From Rhodospirillaceae bacterium (GTDB taxonomy: Bacteria; Pseudomonadota; Alphaproteobacteria; Rhodospirillales; Rhodospirillaceae), in contig NSIP01000007.1 of NCBI GenBank assembly GCA_002737725.1, positions 1-64,000 on the forward strand: 64,000 nucleotides of DNA, written 5' to 3'. Positions within the stretch are counted from its first letter, which is position 1. Each line of letters starts with the position of its first letter. Both the position numbers and the translations under genes were made by a program. Below are positions 19,149 through 28,170 of this stretch, piece by piece. The notes under the pieces were generated by a model. That model saw only the letters and a program-made list of their open reading frames with translations, had not been told where the DNA came from and did not search any database.

Positions 19149-20828
19149 ATGGCGAGCAATCAGTACATTTACGTGATGAAGGGCCTCGGCAAGGCCTATC
19201 CCGGCGGCAAAGAGGTCATGAAGGACATTTGGTTGTCCTTTTTACCCGGAGCCAAGATCGGCGTGCTGGGGCTCAATGGGTCGGGCAAATCCACCCTAAT
19301 GCGTATTATGGCCGGGATTGATACGGAATTTACCGGGGAAGCCTGGGCCGCCGATGGTGTCAAAATTGGCTACCTGTCGCAAGAGCCCCACTTGGACGAA
19401 ACCAAAAATGCCCTCGAAAACGCTATGGACGGTGTAGGGGAGGTGAAGGGTCTTCTCGACCGGTTCGAGGCTGTTAGTGCGAAGTTCTCCGAAGAACTGT
19501 CTGACGACGAAATGAACGCCGTCATTGCCGAGCAAGCCGAACTCCAAGAAAAAATCGATGCGGCCAATGGCTGGGATTTGCAGCGTAATGTCGAGATCGC
19601 CATGGACGCGCTGCGCTGTCCACCCGGTGATGCGGAGGTCGCTAAACTTTCTGGCGGCGAGCGCCGTCGGATTGCGCTGTGTCGCTTGTTGCTCTCCAAG
19701 CCCGATATGTTGCTGCTCGATGAACCGACGAACCATTTGGACGCCGAGTCTGTCGGTTGGCTGGAAACCTTCCTTGAAGAGTATCCCGGAACCGTCGTGG
19801 CTGTGACCCACGACCGCTATTTCTTAGACAACGTGACGGGTTGGATTTTAGAGTTAGATCGCGGTCGCGGCATTCCCTACGAGGGCAATTATTCGTCTTG
19901 GCTGAAGCAAAAGAAAAAGCGCATCGTTCAGGAAGAGCGCGATGAAGCCGCCCGCGAGCGCACCATTGATCGTGAGTTGGAGTGGATCGGGCAAAGCCCA
20001 CAGGCGCGGCGAACCAAAAGCAAGGCGCGTATTGCAGCCTTCAACGATCTCGTCGCTGAAGCCGCCGAGAAGGCCCCCGATACCGCTCAGATTGTGATCC
20101 CGGCGGGCGAGCGCCTAGGCGGCTTGGTCATCGAATTCGAAAATTTGACAAAGGGCTATGGCGACCGGCTGCTCATCGACAATCTGTCGTTCAAGTTGCC
20201 GCCCGGCGGCATCATTGGGGTCATTGGCCCGAACGGTGCGGGTAAAACGACACTCTTTCGTATGATCACCGGGCAAGACAAACCAGATTCCGGCACCATC
20301 CGTATCGGCGAAACGGTTAAGCTTGGCTATGTGGATCAAAGCCGCGATAGCTTGAAAGATACCGCCACCGTTTGGGAAGAAATTTCCGGCGGTCAGGACG
20401 AGATCATGCTTGGCAAATTCAAGGTCGCCAGCCGGGCCTACGTGGGCCGATTCAACTTCAAGGGCTCAGACCAGCAAAAAAAGGTCGGGCAGTTGTCAGG
20501 GGGCGAGCGCAATCGCGTTCACTTGGCCAAAATGCTGAAAACCGGCTCCAACGTCATTCTGCTTGATGAGCCAACCAACGACCTTGACGTCGATACGCTG
20601 CGCGCACTCGAAGAGGCGCTGCTCGATTTCGCGGGTTGCGCAGTCATAATTTCACATGATCGGTGGTTCTTGGATCGCATTGCGACCCACATTCTCGCTT
20701 TCGAAGGCGAGAGCCATGTGGAATGGTTTGAGGGCAACTATGACGCCTATGAAGTTGATAAGAAGCGTAGGCTCGGCGTAGACGCCACTCAGCCGCATCG
20801 TATCAAGTACAAGCCGATCTCGCGCTAA
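19149..20828 (+). CDS. ettA: ABC-F protein EttA, energy-dependent translational throttle
   Basis: A soluble 559-aa protein with two ABC domains and no membrane part. Walker A motifs are GLNGSGKST (about 39) and GPNGAGKTT (about 361). The signature motifs LSGGERRR and LSGGERNR and the Walker B boxes [11 protein letters not shown] and [11 protein letters not shown] are intact. The linker contains the charged P-site tRNA interaction motif region ([20 protein letters not shown]) and the EttA-type arm. EttA binds the ribosomal E site and gates entry into elongation according to the ATP/ADP ratio. Length and motif order match EttA rather than Uup. It converges with mlaC eight bases after its stop. 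Confidence 0.95.
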   Translation: MASNQYIYVMKGLGKAYPGGKEVMKDIWLSFLPGAKIGVLGLNGSGKSTLMRIMAGIDTEFTGEAWAADGVKIGYLSQEPHLDETKNALENAMDGVGEVKGLLDRFEAVSAKFSEELSDDEMNAVIAEQAELQEKIDAANGWDLQRNVEIAMDALRCPPGDAEVAKLSGGERRRIALCRLLLSKPDMLLLDEPTNHLDAESVGWLETFLEEYPGTVVAVTHDRYFLDNVTGWILELDRGRGIPYEGNYSSWLKQKKKRIVQEERDEAARERTIDRELEWIGQSPQARRTKSKARIAAFNDLVAEAAEKAPDTAQIVIPAGERLGGLVIEFENLTKGYGDRLLIDNLSFKLPPGGIIGVIGPNGAGKTTLFRMITGQDKPDSGTIRIGETVKLGYVDQSRDSLKDTATVWEEISGGQDEIMLGKFKVASRAYVGRFNFKGSDQQKKVGQLSGGERNRVHLAKMLKTGSNVILLDEPTNDLDVDTLRALEEALLDFAGCAVIISHDRWFLDRIATHILAFEGESHVEWFEGNYDAYEVDKKRRLGVDATQPHRIKYKPISR

Positions 20829-20836
20829 TTGCTCGC

Positions 20837-21457
20837 TTAAGCCAGCTTAGCCTTCATCTCGTCGACCTGCTTTTGCATCTGGGCGAGCAATCCGCCGATA
20901 CCGCCATTCTGCTGAATGATGGTGGAATACTCCTGGCGATAGGTAATCGCCATGCTGACCCCTTCGATGATGATGTCAACGACGCGATAACCTGCTGCAC
21001 GCTTGCGCAGTCGCCACGCTACAGCAAAGCTTTGGCTGTCATTATCCATGATGTAGGAATTGACGAGTGCGCCGTCATTGCCGTCGGGCGTGTTATCTTT
21101 GACCTTAAGTATCTGCCCCTTGTATTCGCCGAAGCGCCGCGACCACGTGTAAACGATTACATCTTCAAACAGCATTGCAAATTTCTCGTTCTCTTCGGCA
21201 GATGCCGTTCGTGCAAACCGCGCCAGCACAAAGCGACCAATTGAGGGGATATCGAAAAAGTCCTTGAAGAGGACGCGGAAACGATCGGCTTTCTCACGTT
21301 GCGAGATCGCAGCGCCGAGAATGTCGGTGATGCCCTTCTCGGCAAATTTCTCGACCAGGGCGTTCGGGCTGTTGCGCCAATCTTGTGCAAAGGCGGATCT
21401 GCTGACAGCAACGCAGGCCACTGAAAGGGTTGCGAAATCACGGCGTGAGATCATCAT
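20837..21457 (-). CDS. mlaC: Phospholipid-binding protein MlaC
   Basis: A 206-aa periplasmic carrier of the Mla pathway (MlaC/Ttg2D family), which ferries phospholipid between the outer-membrane MlaA complex and the inner-membrane MlaFEDB transporter. It starts with a twin-arginine signal (MMISRRDFATLSVACVAVS, cut after AFA). The typical MlaC body follows (FFDIPSIGRFVLARF, NEKFAMLFEDVIVYTWSRRF, YRVVDIIIEGVSMAITYRQEY, then GGIGGLLAQMQ). It lies 32 bases downstream of mlaA in the same operon. The mlaFED genes are not in the window. Confidence 0.93.
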   Translation of the reverse strand: MMISRRDFATLSVACVAVSRSAFAQDWRNSPNALVEKFAEKGITDILGAAISQREKADRFRVLFKDFFDIPSIGRFVLARFARTASAEENEKFAMLFEDVIVYTWSRRFGEYKGQILKVKDNTPDGNDGALVNSYIMDNDSQSFAVAWRLRKRAAGYRVVDIIIEGVSMAITYRQEYSTIIQQNGGIGGLLAQMQKQVDEMKAKLA

Positions 21458-21489
21458 GGGGGAGGTCCTGAGTATGTGTGGCGCGCAGC

Positions 21490-22308
21490 TTATTTATTGG
21501 CCGGGGCCTCGGCAAACGGATCGTCCTCGCCATTGGTCATGGATGGCAGAGGAGCAGGCGCACCGTTACGGATTTCTTTCTCCCGATTTTGACGGTAGGC
21601 CGAGCGCAGGGAGGCGTAATGGTCGATGGACGAGGCTTTCAATTCATCGGTAGCTGTCATGGTGTTCGCTCTTGCGTCTATATACACCGATCCGAAATAG
21701 GCCCATCGCACCCAACCCGGGTTGTCGGCATAGTTGTACCAAGCGACGGGGTCGATCAGGAATGTATCAAGCGCTTGACTAAAACCATCGCGGAAACTGG
21801 TGGGGCCAATGACAGGAAGATAAAGGTACGAGCCATCCTTCAAGCCCCAAGTCGCCAGCGTTTGCCCAAGGTCTTCATAATGATAGGGCGTGCCCAGGTC
21901 TGCTGCGATATCAGCAAAACCAAGCACACCAATGGTGGTGTTTACAACAAAACGACCAATTGTCTGCCCGGCGCGGTCAACATTGCCTTGCAGAAGATCG
22001 CTCGCCAACGTGATGGGTGAGCGTAAATTGCGTAGGAAATTCGTGATCCCACGCCGCACAGGGTCGGGGACGAACTCGCGGTAAGTCCAGGCGACAGGGC
22101 GAAAGATGACGGCATCAATCGCTTGGTCGACGTCAAACATCGCCCGGTTGAAGGGCTCGAGACGGTCGTTGTTTTCTTTAAACGCAGATCTGGCGGCTAG
22201 GTCTGATGCAGGGGGCTTGGTTGCACAGCTGCTGATGACCAAGGTGAGGGCTGCGACGAAGAGAAGTTTGATTATAAATTTCTGGCTATGGGGCAAAATC
22301 TTGAGCAC
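21490..22308 (-). CDS. mlaA: MlaA (VacJ) outer-membrane lipoprotein
   Basis: A 272-aa lipoprotein with a lipobox near LVISSC (Cys about residue 28). The MlaA body has DRLEPFNRAMFDVDQAIDAVI, RPVAWTYREFVPDPVRRGI, NLRSPITLASDLLQGN, NTTIGVLGFADIAADLG and the GDYLYLPVIGPT-like GSYLYLPVIGPTSFRDG. It removes phospholipids from the outer leaflet and hands them to MlaC, whose gene follows directly. The C-terminal tail is rich in Pro, Ala and Asp. The first in-frame ATG gives a normal lipoprotein signal, so I keep it. Confidence 0.95.
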   Translation of the reverse strand: MLKILPHSQKFIIKLLFVAALTLVISSCATKPPASDLAARSAFKENNDRLEPFNRAMFDVDQAIDAVIFRPVAWTYREFVPDPVRRGITNFLRNLRSPITLASDLLQGNVDRAGQTIGRFVVNTTIGVLGFADIAADLGTPYHYEDLGQTLATWGLKDGSYLYLPVIGPTSFRDGFSQALDTFLIDPVAWYNYADNPGWVRWAYFGSVYIDARANTMTATDELKASSIDHYASLRSAYRQNREKEIRNGAPAPLPSMTNGEDDPFAEAPANK

Positions 22309-22578
22309 GCTCGAATTCGGAACCTTTTCAAAAGGACTTAATCGTCTTCCCGATCAAGCGCTATTTGGCGCTGCATACCAGGTATGAGCGAAACAATTAT
22401 CACGTCATCGCCCCCACAGACTATACACGAATATGTAATCATCAAGGTCCAATTCTGATCGGTTTGTGCTATGCCAATTCTGGCGTCGTTGCTTCTAGAA
22501 TAAGGCATCCTAAAACGTTTATGTTGCGCCATGGGTTGAATTCTGTCTGCATGTTAAATCGATTCAAGGTTAAGGGTT
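22309..22578. promoter_or_regulatory. Divergent promoter region between mlaA and metF
   Basis: These 270 bases separate the divergent mlaA and metF genes and must hold both promoters. I looked for a SAM riboswitch, as metF is a methionine gene, and found no SAM-I or SAM-II like pairing pattern. No other structured element stood out. Confidence 0.3.
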
Positions 22579-23472
22579 ATGTCAGTTATTTCTAAGCCCC
22601 TCATGATGCCCGATTCGGGCTCAGGCTCACCTCCAATCCGAGTCTCCTTCGAATTCTCCCCACCCCGGACCGAGGTGCTATCCGAGCAATTGTGGGTGGC
22701 GATCGAGCGCCTCGCGCCCCTGAAGCCAAACTTCGTTTCGGTGACCTACGGTGCGGGAGGTTCAACCCGCGAACGCACGCATGAGATCGTTGATCGCATT
22801 CAGCGCGAAAAAGGGCTTCGGGCGGCTGCGCACCTGACCTGTGTTGCTGCGACCCGCGAGGAAGTTGATGCTGTGGCGCAGCGGTATTGGGCTTCGGGGA
22901 TTCGCCATATTGTGGCTTTGCGGGGTGATCCGCCGAGCGGTGTTGGCCATTACGAGCCGCACCCCGGCGGCTATGCATTTGCGGCGGATTTGGTGACGGG
23001 CCTGAAAAAGGTCGCCGATTTTGAAATTTCCGTTGCGGCGAATCCTGAAGGTCATCCCGAAGCGCCGACCAGGGCTGCCGATATCGACAATTTGAAGCGC
23101 AAAATTGACGCTGGGGCCTGCCGTGCCATCACGCAATTTTTCTTTGATGTGGATATCTACCGCAGATTTATGGATCAGGCGCTGGCTGCAGGCATTAAGG
23201 TGCCTATTCTGCCCGGTATCATTCCCGTCACCAACTTCGTCTCAACGGCCAACATGGCCATTAAAGCGGGTGCTGCGGTGCCCCAATGGCTCTCGAAGCT
23301 TTATGAGGGCCTTGAGGACGATGTTGAAACGCGCCGTCTGGTTGCAGCCACGGTTGTTGCCGAGCAGGTCCGGCAATTGCGTCAGGATGGCGTGCAAGAC
23401 TTTCATTTCTACACCCTCAACCGCGCCGATTTGACCTACGCGATTTGCCATGTCCTAGGGGTGAAGCCGTAA
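22579..23472 (+). CDS. metF: Methylenetetrahydrofolate reductase
   Basis: A 297-aa flavoprotein forming 5-methyl-THF for methionine synthesis. The N-terminal SFEFSPPR has the catalytic Glu. VSVTYGAGGSTRERT, HLTCVAATREEV, HIVALRGDPP, ISVAANPEGHPEA, ITQFFFD and PILPGIIPV are family signatures along the TIM barrel, and FHFYTLNR closes it. The length fits E. coli MetF. The ATG at 22579 follows AAGGTTAAGGG. No metH or regulator is adjacent. Confidence 0.96.
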   Translation: MSVISKPLMMPDSGSGSPPIRVSFEFSPPRTEVLSEQLWVAIERLAPLKPNFVSVTYGAGGSTRERTHEIVDRIQREKGLRAAAHLTCVAATREEVDAVAQRYWASGIRHIVALRGDPPSGVGHYEPHPGGYAFAADLVTGLKKVADFEISVAANPEGHPEAPTRAADIDNLKRKIDAGACRAITQFFFDVDIYRRFMDQALAAGIKVPILPGIIPVTNFVSTANMAIKAGAAVPQWLSKLYEGLEDDVETRRLVAATVVAEQVRQLRQDGVQDFHFYTLNRADLTYAICHVLGVKP

Positions 23473-23573
23473 CTTAAGTAGGGCTAGCCAGCTTGGAATT
23501 TCACGCGAGTGCTACCAAAGCGTGTTTGACCGTCTGCCGCGGCTTGGATTAAATGAAGGCTTTGGGGGCGTTC

Positions 23574-24627
23574 ATGTCAAAGCCATCATTTAAGCGCGAA
23601 AACGAAGCCGCAGACGCGGTGCTGCGCATTCTCCGTACTTCTTTCTCTTAAGCCCGAGCCACTCAGTTATGCGGTGTGGTTTACGTATTGCAGCGGGGAA
23701 AGCCTCTATTTGAAGGCTGAACTCGATACTTATTTCAAAGCCAAGACGCCCATCACACCCGATATTAACGAAGCCATTTTTGCCAAATACATTGCGCAGG
23801 CCATGGTTGGTGGGGCCGATCAAGCCACCCGCCAAAAACTCGATGACGCCAACGGCCGTCAGGCCAAAACGCTGAACTCGGTCATGAGCCTCGTCGCCTC
23901 GGGCGCCCAGGGCACCGAAGGCTTTGCACAAGCCCTTGATAAGTTCAAAAATGAAATGGACACGATTGATAATCCAAAGTTGGCAGCAGCCGTTAAATCA
24001 ATGTTCGCTGAAACGCACAAGATGGCGAAGTTGAATGCGGAGTTGCAAAGAAAAATCGCCGCGACCTCCAGCGATATCGGCGCGCTCAAAAACTATCTGA
24101 GTGTCATCCGCCAAGATGCCTTGACCGATGGCCTCACCGACATCCCCAACCGCAAGGCTTTTAATCAGAGGATCGGTGAGCTTACCGCGTCGTTGAAATT
24201 GAAGAGCGGCTATTTTTGCCTCTTGATGACGGATATTGATCGTTTCAAAGCCTTCAACGACAAACACGGACACGTCGTTGGCGACCAAGTCCTTAAGGCG
24301 GTCACAAAGACGCTGGCGAAGAATGTGCGCGAGGCTGATTTTGCCGCACGCTATGGCGGCGAAGAATTTGCCGTTTTGTTTCCCAATACCAGGCTCAAGG
24401 ATGCCATCGCCATTGCCGAGAAAGCTCGCAATGTAGTACGCGCGAAGGATAAGCAAAATCGTCGCACAGGCGAAAATCTCGGCAAAGTCACAATTTCAAT
24501 CGGTGTGGCTGAATATTCCATCGGCGAAAGCATTGAGGATTTTATTGCCCGTGCCGACACAGCGTTGTATCTCGCCGAGCAAATAGGCCGTGACCGGGTC
24601 ATGTCGCAGCTTGATCTCCCGCGCTAG
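23574..24627 (+). CDS. GGDEF diguanylate cyclase, N-terminus frameshifted
   Basis: The C-terminal domain (from about 24100) is a full GGDEF cyclase that makes c-di-GMP. It has DGLTDIPNRKAFNQ, MTDIDRFKAFND, the active site RYGGEEF, and an allosteric I-site RxxD (READ) five residues before it. About 140 helical residues precede it with no recognised sensor. From the GTG at 23674 the frame is open, but the family-like beginning (MSKPSFKRENEAADAVLRIL from the ATG at 23574, preceded by GGGGGCG) is in another frame, and the two join at a TTTCTCTTAAG run near 23645. One base too many explains it. Either translation starts internally near 23674 or the gene carries a recent or artefactual frameshift. 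No transmembrane segment is seen. Confidence 0.82.
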
Positions 24628-24676
24628 CGGAGTACTTTTTTTGCCCAACCGGGGCGAAGCGCGTATATAAGCCTGC

Positions 24677-26956
24677 ATGCCTGATCCTTTCGATCTTTCC
24701 ACTGACGCTGAACCTGCGGCTGGGCCCATTTCCGCAGCCCCTCGGACACTGCCTTGGCTGGCCGATCTAAACCCCGAGCAACGTGAGGCAGTGGAAACTA
24801 CGGATGGGCCGTTGCTGGTACTGTCGGGCGCAGGCACCGGCAAGACGCGCGTGCTGACCTGCCGGGTGGCTTACATTCTGGCGAAGGGATTAGCCAAGCC
24901 CTGGCAAATCCTGGCTGTGACCTTCACGAACCGTGCGGCTAAGGAAATGCGTGAGCGCGTGGCCACGCTTGTGGGGCCGGTGGCCGAAGCGGTGTGGTTG
25001 GGCACCTTCCATGCGCTGTGTGTGCGGATGTTGCGCCGTCATGGCGAGCTGATTGGGTTGCGATCTAGCTTCACGATTCTCGATTCTGACGATCAGCTGC
25101 GCTTGCTCAAGCAGGTGATGGAAGCCGATGAAATCGATATCAAAAAATGGCCGGCGCAGGCGTTGATGGGCGTGATCCAGCGTTGGAAAGACCGCGGCCT
25201 GACGCCGGATAAGGCATCGCAAGAAAGCAGCAGTGAATTTGCGGGCGGCCGCGCGCTGGCCATGTATGCAGCCTATCAAGAGCGATTGCGCGTGCTGAAT
25301 GCGACTGATTTTGGTGATCTATTGCTGTTGTGTCTCGACCTTTTCCGAAAACACCCAGCTGTTCTGATCGAGTATCAAGAGCAGTTCAGATATATCCTGG
25401 TTGATGAGTATCAAGACACCAACGTCGCGCAATATCTGTGGCTGCGGCTGCTCTGCCAGAAGCATAGCAATCTGTGTTGCGTCGGTGATGACGACCAGTC
25501 GATCTATTCATGGCGCGGGGCAGAAGTCGGAAACATTTTGCGCTTCGAGAAAGACTTTTCGGAAGCCAAAGTTGTGCGCCTGGAGCGCAATTACCGCTCA
25601 ACGCCGGTGATTCTCGAAGCCGCATCGCACCTGATTAGTCACAACGAAGACCGCTTGGGTAAAACGCTGCGAACCGGGCACGGTGGTGACGTCGAGCGCG
25701 GTGCGCCCGTGAAAGTGCGCAGTGTATGGGACGGCCCCGAAGAAGCGCGCTGGGTGGTTGAAGAAATCGAGGCCTTGCAACGCAAAGGCCAGGCACTTAA
25801 ACAAATCGCCATTCTGGTGCGGGCTGGGTTTCAAATGCTTGAATTTGAAGAACGCCTCATTACAACGGGCATTCCTTATCGTGTGATCGGTGGCCCGCGC
25901 TTTTACGAGCGCCTGGAAATCCGTGACGCGATTGCCTATTTGCGTCTTGTGCAGCAGCCCGATGACGATCTGGCATTTGAACGCATCGTCAATAAACCCA
26001 AGCGCGGCATTGGCGAGTCAACAGTTCAGAAAATCCACATCCTCGCGCGCGCCGAAGGTATTCCATTGTTTGAGGCAACCCGGCGCATGGTTGAAACTGA
26101 CGAATTGCGGCCTAAGGTGCGCACCACGTTGAAAGCGCTGACACATGATTTCGAGCGTTGGCAAAGCTTGAAAGAAGCCATGGCGACGTCGGAATTAACG
26201 GCGATGATTTTGGAGGAGTCCGGTTATAGCGAGATGTGGCGGCAGGATAAAACCGCCGAGGCGCCGGGTCGGTTGGAGAATTTGCGCGAGTTCGCAAGCG
26301 CCATGGAGGATTGGGATACCATCGGTGCGTTCCTGGAGCACGTTAGCCTGGTGATGGAGAACGATGCCCAAACCGGTGAGGATTGCATCACGTTGATGAC
26401 CTTGCACGGCGCCAAAGGGTTGGAGTTCGACGCGGTTTTTTTGCCGGGTTGGGAAGAGGAAATCTTTCCCCATCGGCGCGCATTGGACGAGGGCGGTCAG
26501 AAGTCGCTGGAGGAGGAGCGCAGGCTCGCCTACGTCGGCCTGACACGCGCCCGAAAAAAGGCCTATGTCTCGTTTGCGGCCAATCGTCGTGTCTACAATC
26601 AGTGGCAGGCCAGCTTGCCGTCGCGGTTTATCGACGAACTGCCAGAAAGTGCCGTTGAGCGCCAATCCGACTCTGGGCTTTACGGCAGTTCCCATGGTGG
26701 CGGCATCGGCCTCGGTGATGGTTGGAAACAGCCATGGTGGCGTGATGGGCAAAAAAGGAAGGCGCCCGAGATAGCGGATGCAACTTGGGATGTCAGCCCG
26801 CGGGTTAATAATAGTTCTTTCAAAGTTGGTGAGCGTGTCTTTCACCAGAAATTCGGCTACGGCGTGGTGAAAAGTATCAACGACACCAAGCTCGATATTC
26901 AATTTGAAAAATCCGGTATCAAGAAGGTGTTAGATAGCTTTGTGCAGCCCGCCTGA
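24677..26956 (+). CDS. uvrD: UvrD/PcrA-type superfamily 1 DNA helicase
   Basis: A 759-aa 3'-5' helicase for nucleotide-excision and mismatch repair. It carries the SF1 motifs in order: LNPEQREAV (Q motif), LSGAGTGKTRVL (Walker A), VTFTNRAAKEM (Ia), LVDEYQDTN (II), GDDDQSIYSWRGA (III), LERNYRS (IV), LMTLHGAKGLEFDAVFLPG (V) and EERRLAYVGLTRARK (VI). A C-terminal domain (FKVGERVFHQKFGYGVV) is the Tudor-like RNA-polymerase-binding module of PcrA/UvrD. A 50-base gap separates it from the GGDEF gene, so it probably has its own promoter. Confidence 0.95.
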   Translation: MPDPFDLSTDAEPAAGPISAAPRTLPWLADLNPEQREAVETTDGPLLVLSGAGTGKTRVLTCRVAYILAKGLAKPWQILAVTFTNRAAKEMRERVATLVGPVAEAVWLGTFHALCVRMLRRHGELIGLRSSFTILDSDDQLRLLKQVMEADEIDIKKWPAQALMGVIQRWKDRGLTPDKASQESSSEFAGGRALAMYAAYQERLRVLNATDFGDLLLLCLDLFRKHPAVLIEYQEQFRYILVDEYQDTNVAQYLWLRLLCQKHSNLCCVGDDDQSIYSWRGAEVGNILRFEKDFSEAKVVRLERNYRSTPVILEAASHLISHNEDRLGKTLRTGHGGDVERGAPVKVRSVWDGPEEARWVVEEIEALQRKGQALKQIAILVRAGFQMLEFEERLITTGIPYRVIGGPRFYERLEIRDAIAYLRLVQQPDDDLAFERIVNKPKRGIGESTVQKIHILARAEGIPLFEATRRMVETDELRPKVRTTLKALTHDFERWQSLKEAMATSELTAMILEESGYSEMWRQDKTAEAPGRLENLREFASAMEDWDTIGAFLEHVSLVMENDAQTGEDCITLMTLHGAKGLEFDAVFLPGWEEEIFPHRRALDEGGQKSLEEERRLAYVGLTRARKKAYVSFAANRRVYNQWQASLPSRFIDELPESAVERQSDSGLYGSSHGGGIGLGDGWKQPWWRDGQKRKAPEIADATWDVSPRVNNSSFKVGERVFHQKFGYGVVKSINDTKLDIQFEKSGIKKVLDSFVQPA

Positions 26957-26991
26957 CGTGACCGCTCCAGACTGTGCGAGAGGGAAGAAAT

Positions 26992-27026
26992 ACGGCGGGG
27001 ATGCTGGGAGAATGCAGCCCCGCCGT
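26992..27026. terminator. Hairpin after uvrD
   Basis: A nine-base perfect GC-rich stem (ACGGCGGGG at 26992-27000 with CCCCGCCGT at 27018-27026) around a 17-base loop lies 35 bases after the uvrD stop. There is no T-run behind it on the plus strand, so it may be a weak or Rho-assisted terminator. The remaining bases to prmA (27027-27191) show no gene. Confidence 0.5.
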
Positions 27027-27191
27027 GAGTTCCGGTACTGAGGGGGAGGAATTTCAGTTAACCGGCTTTCTGACCAAGGCTTTGCCTTGATATGTACTCA
27101 TTACGCACCCAAGCAAGATTTGGATCACGCTTAAGTGGGCCGTAGCATTCCCCCTTTTTGCAGGGCATAAACCCTTCTCGCATTTAATGTT

Positions 27192-28139
27192 TTGGCTCTT
27201 CCTCGTTGGTTGATCGTGAAGTCCGCCCGCAATACCCCACAATCTTTCTGGGCTGTACGCTTAGAATGCCCCTACATTCAGTGCGAAGTCTTTGAGACGG
27301 CGCTGGCCGATATCGCACTCGCGGTTAGTTCCTATGAGGTTGAAGAGCACGCGAAACCCGAAGCTATTTGGGGCGTGGAAGGGTTGTTCACCGAGCAACC
27401 TGATGCAGGACTGATTGCCACGCGCATTGCGCTGGCGGCAAAGGCGCACAATCTCAGCGAGCCCAAATTTCGCATCGAGCATGTCCCCGCCCGAGATTGG
27501 CTGAAAGAAAGTTATGCCAGTTTCGCCCCCATACGCGCTGGGCAGTTTTATATCTATGGCGATCATATCGAAACCCCGCCACCCCCCAGTGTCGTGCCCC
27601 TTCGGCTGAATGCCGCAACCGCTTTTGGGTCGGGTGAACACGAGAGTACCTTCGGCTGTATGTTGGCGCTTTCTGAATTGCGAAAAAGATCGGCCACAAC
27701 CCATCTCGTCCGTTCAGGCGGGGATGTGCTCGATCTTGGGTGCGGGTCTGGAATCTTGGCTTTGGCGATGACCAAAGCGTGGCGGCGTTCAGTGCTGGCA
27801 ACTGACATCGACCCCGAGGCTGTGCGTGTGGCCGGTATCAACGTCCGGCGCAATCGTGAACAGGCCTGGGTGCGGGTTGCCGTGGCTGATGGGCTGCAAG
27901 CCGCTGCCTTGCGCGGCCGTGGGCCCTTTGCCCTGATTACTGCCAACATCTTGGCTCGTCCGTTGTGTAAAATGGCGCGTGGGATCGCGGCTCGTCTGAT
28001 GCCTGGTGGGCGCTTGGTGATGGCGGGGTTATTGCAACGCCAAGAGGCCATGGTTCTGGCTTCGTATCGCATGCAAGGTTTGCGCCTGCACAAACGGATT
28101 GTGCTCAATGGCTGGTCCACACTGATCCTGGCCCGTTGA
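27192..28139 (+). CDS. prmA: Ribosomal protein L11 methyltransferase
   Basis: A 315-aa SAM-dependent enzyme that trimethylates ribosomal protein L11. The N-terminal substrate domain contains WLKESYASFAPIRAGQFYIYG. The linker LRLNAATAFGSGEHESTFGC is the PrmA signature. The Rossmann SAM site is VLDLGCGSGILALA, followed by ATDIDPEAVRVAGIN, and ITANILARPL provides the catalytic NxL-type motif. The start is unsure: TTG at 27192 gives the longest form, and GTG at 27216 (VKSARNTPQSFWAV) is closer to the usual family start. No strong ribosome site precedes either. Confidence 0.92.
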   Translation: MALPRWLIVKSARNTPQSFWAVRLECPYIQCEVFETALADIALAVSSYEVEEHAKPEAIWGVEGLFTEQPDAGLIATRIALAAKAHNLSEPKFRIEHVPARDWLKESYASFAPIRAGQFYIYGDHIETPPPPSVVPLRLNAATAFGSGEHESTFGCMLALSELRKRSATTHLVRSGGDVLDLGCGSGILALAMTKAWRRSVLATDIDPEAVRVAGINVRRNREQAWVRVAVADGLQAAALRGRGPFALITANILARPLCKMARGIAARLMPGGRLVMAGLLQRQEAMVLASYRMQGLRLHKRIVLNGWSTLILAR

Positions 28140-28170
28140 AATGCAGGGCTACAATGACTAGCTTGGCCTT

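Noticed and set aside
22309-22578. SAM riboswitch before metF
   Set aside because: I searched for the SAM-I and SAM-II core pairing and conserved bases and found neither.
27054-27242. 62-codon minus-strand frame before prmA
   Set aside because: It crosses the start of prmA and has no family resemblance.
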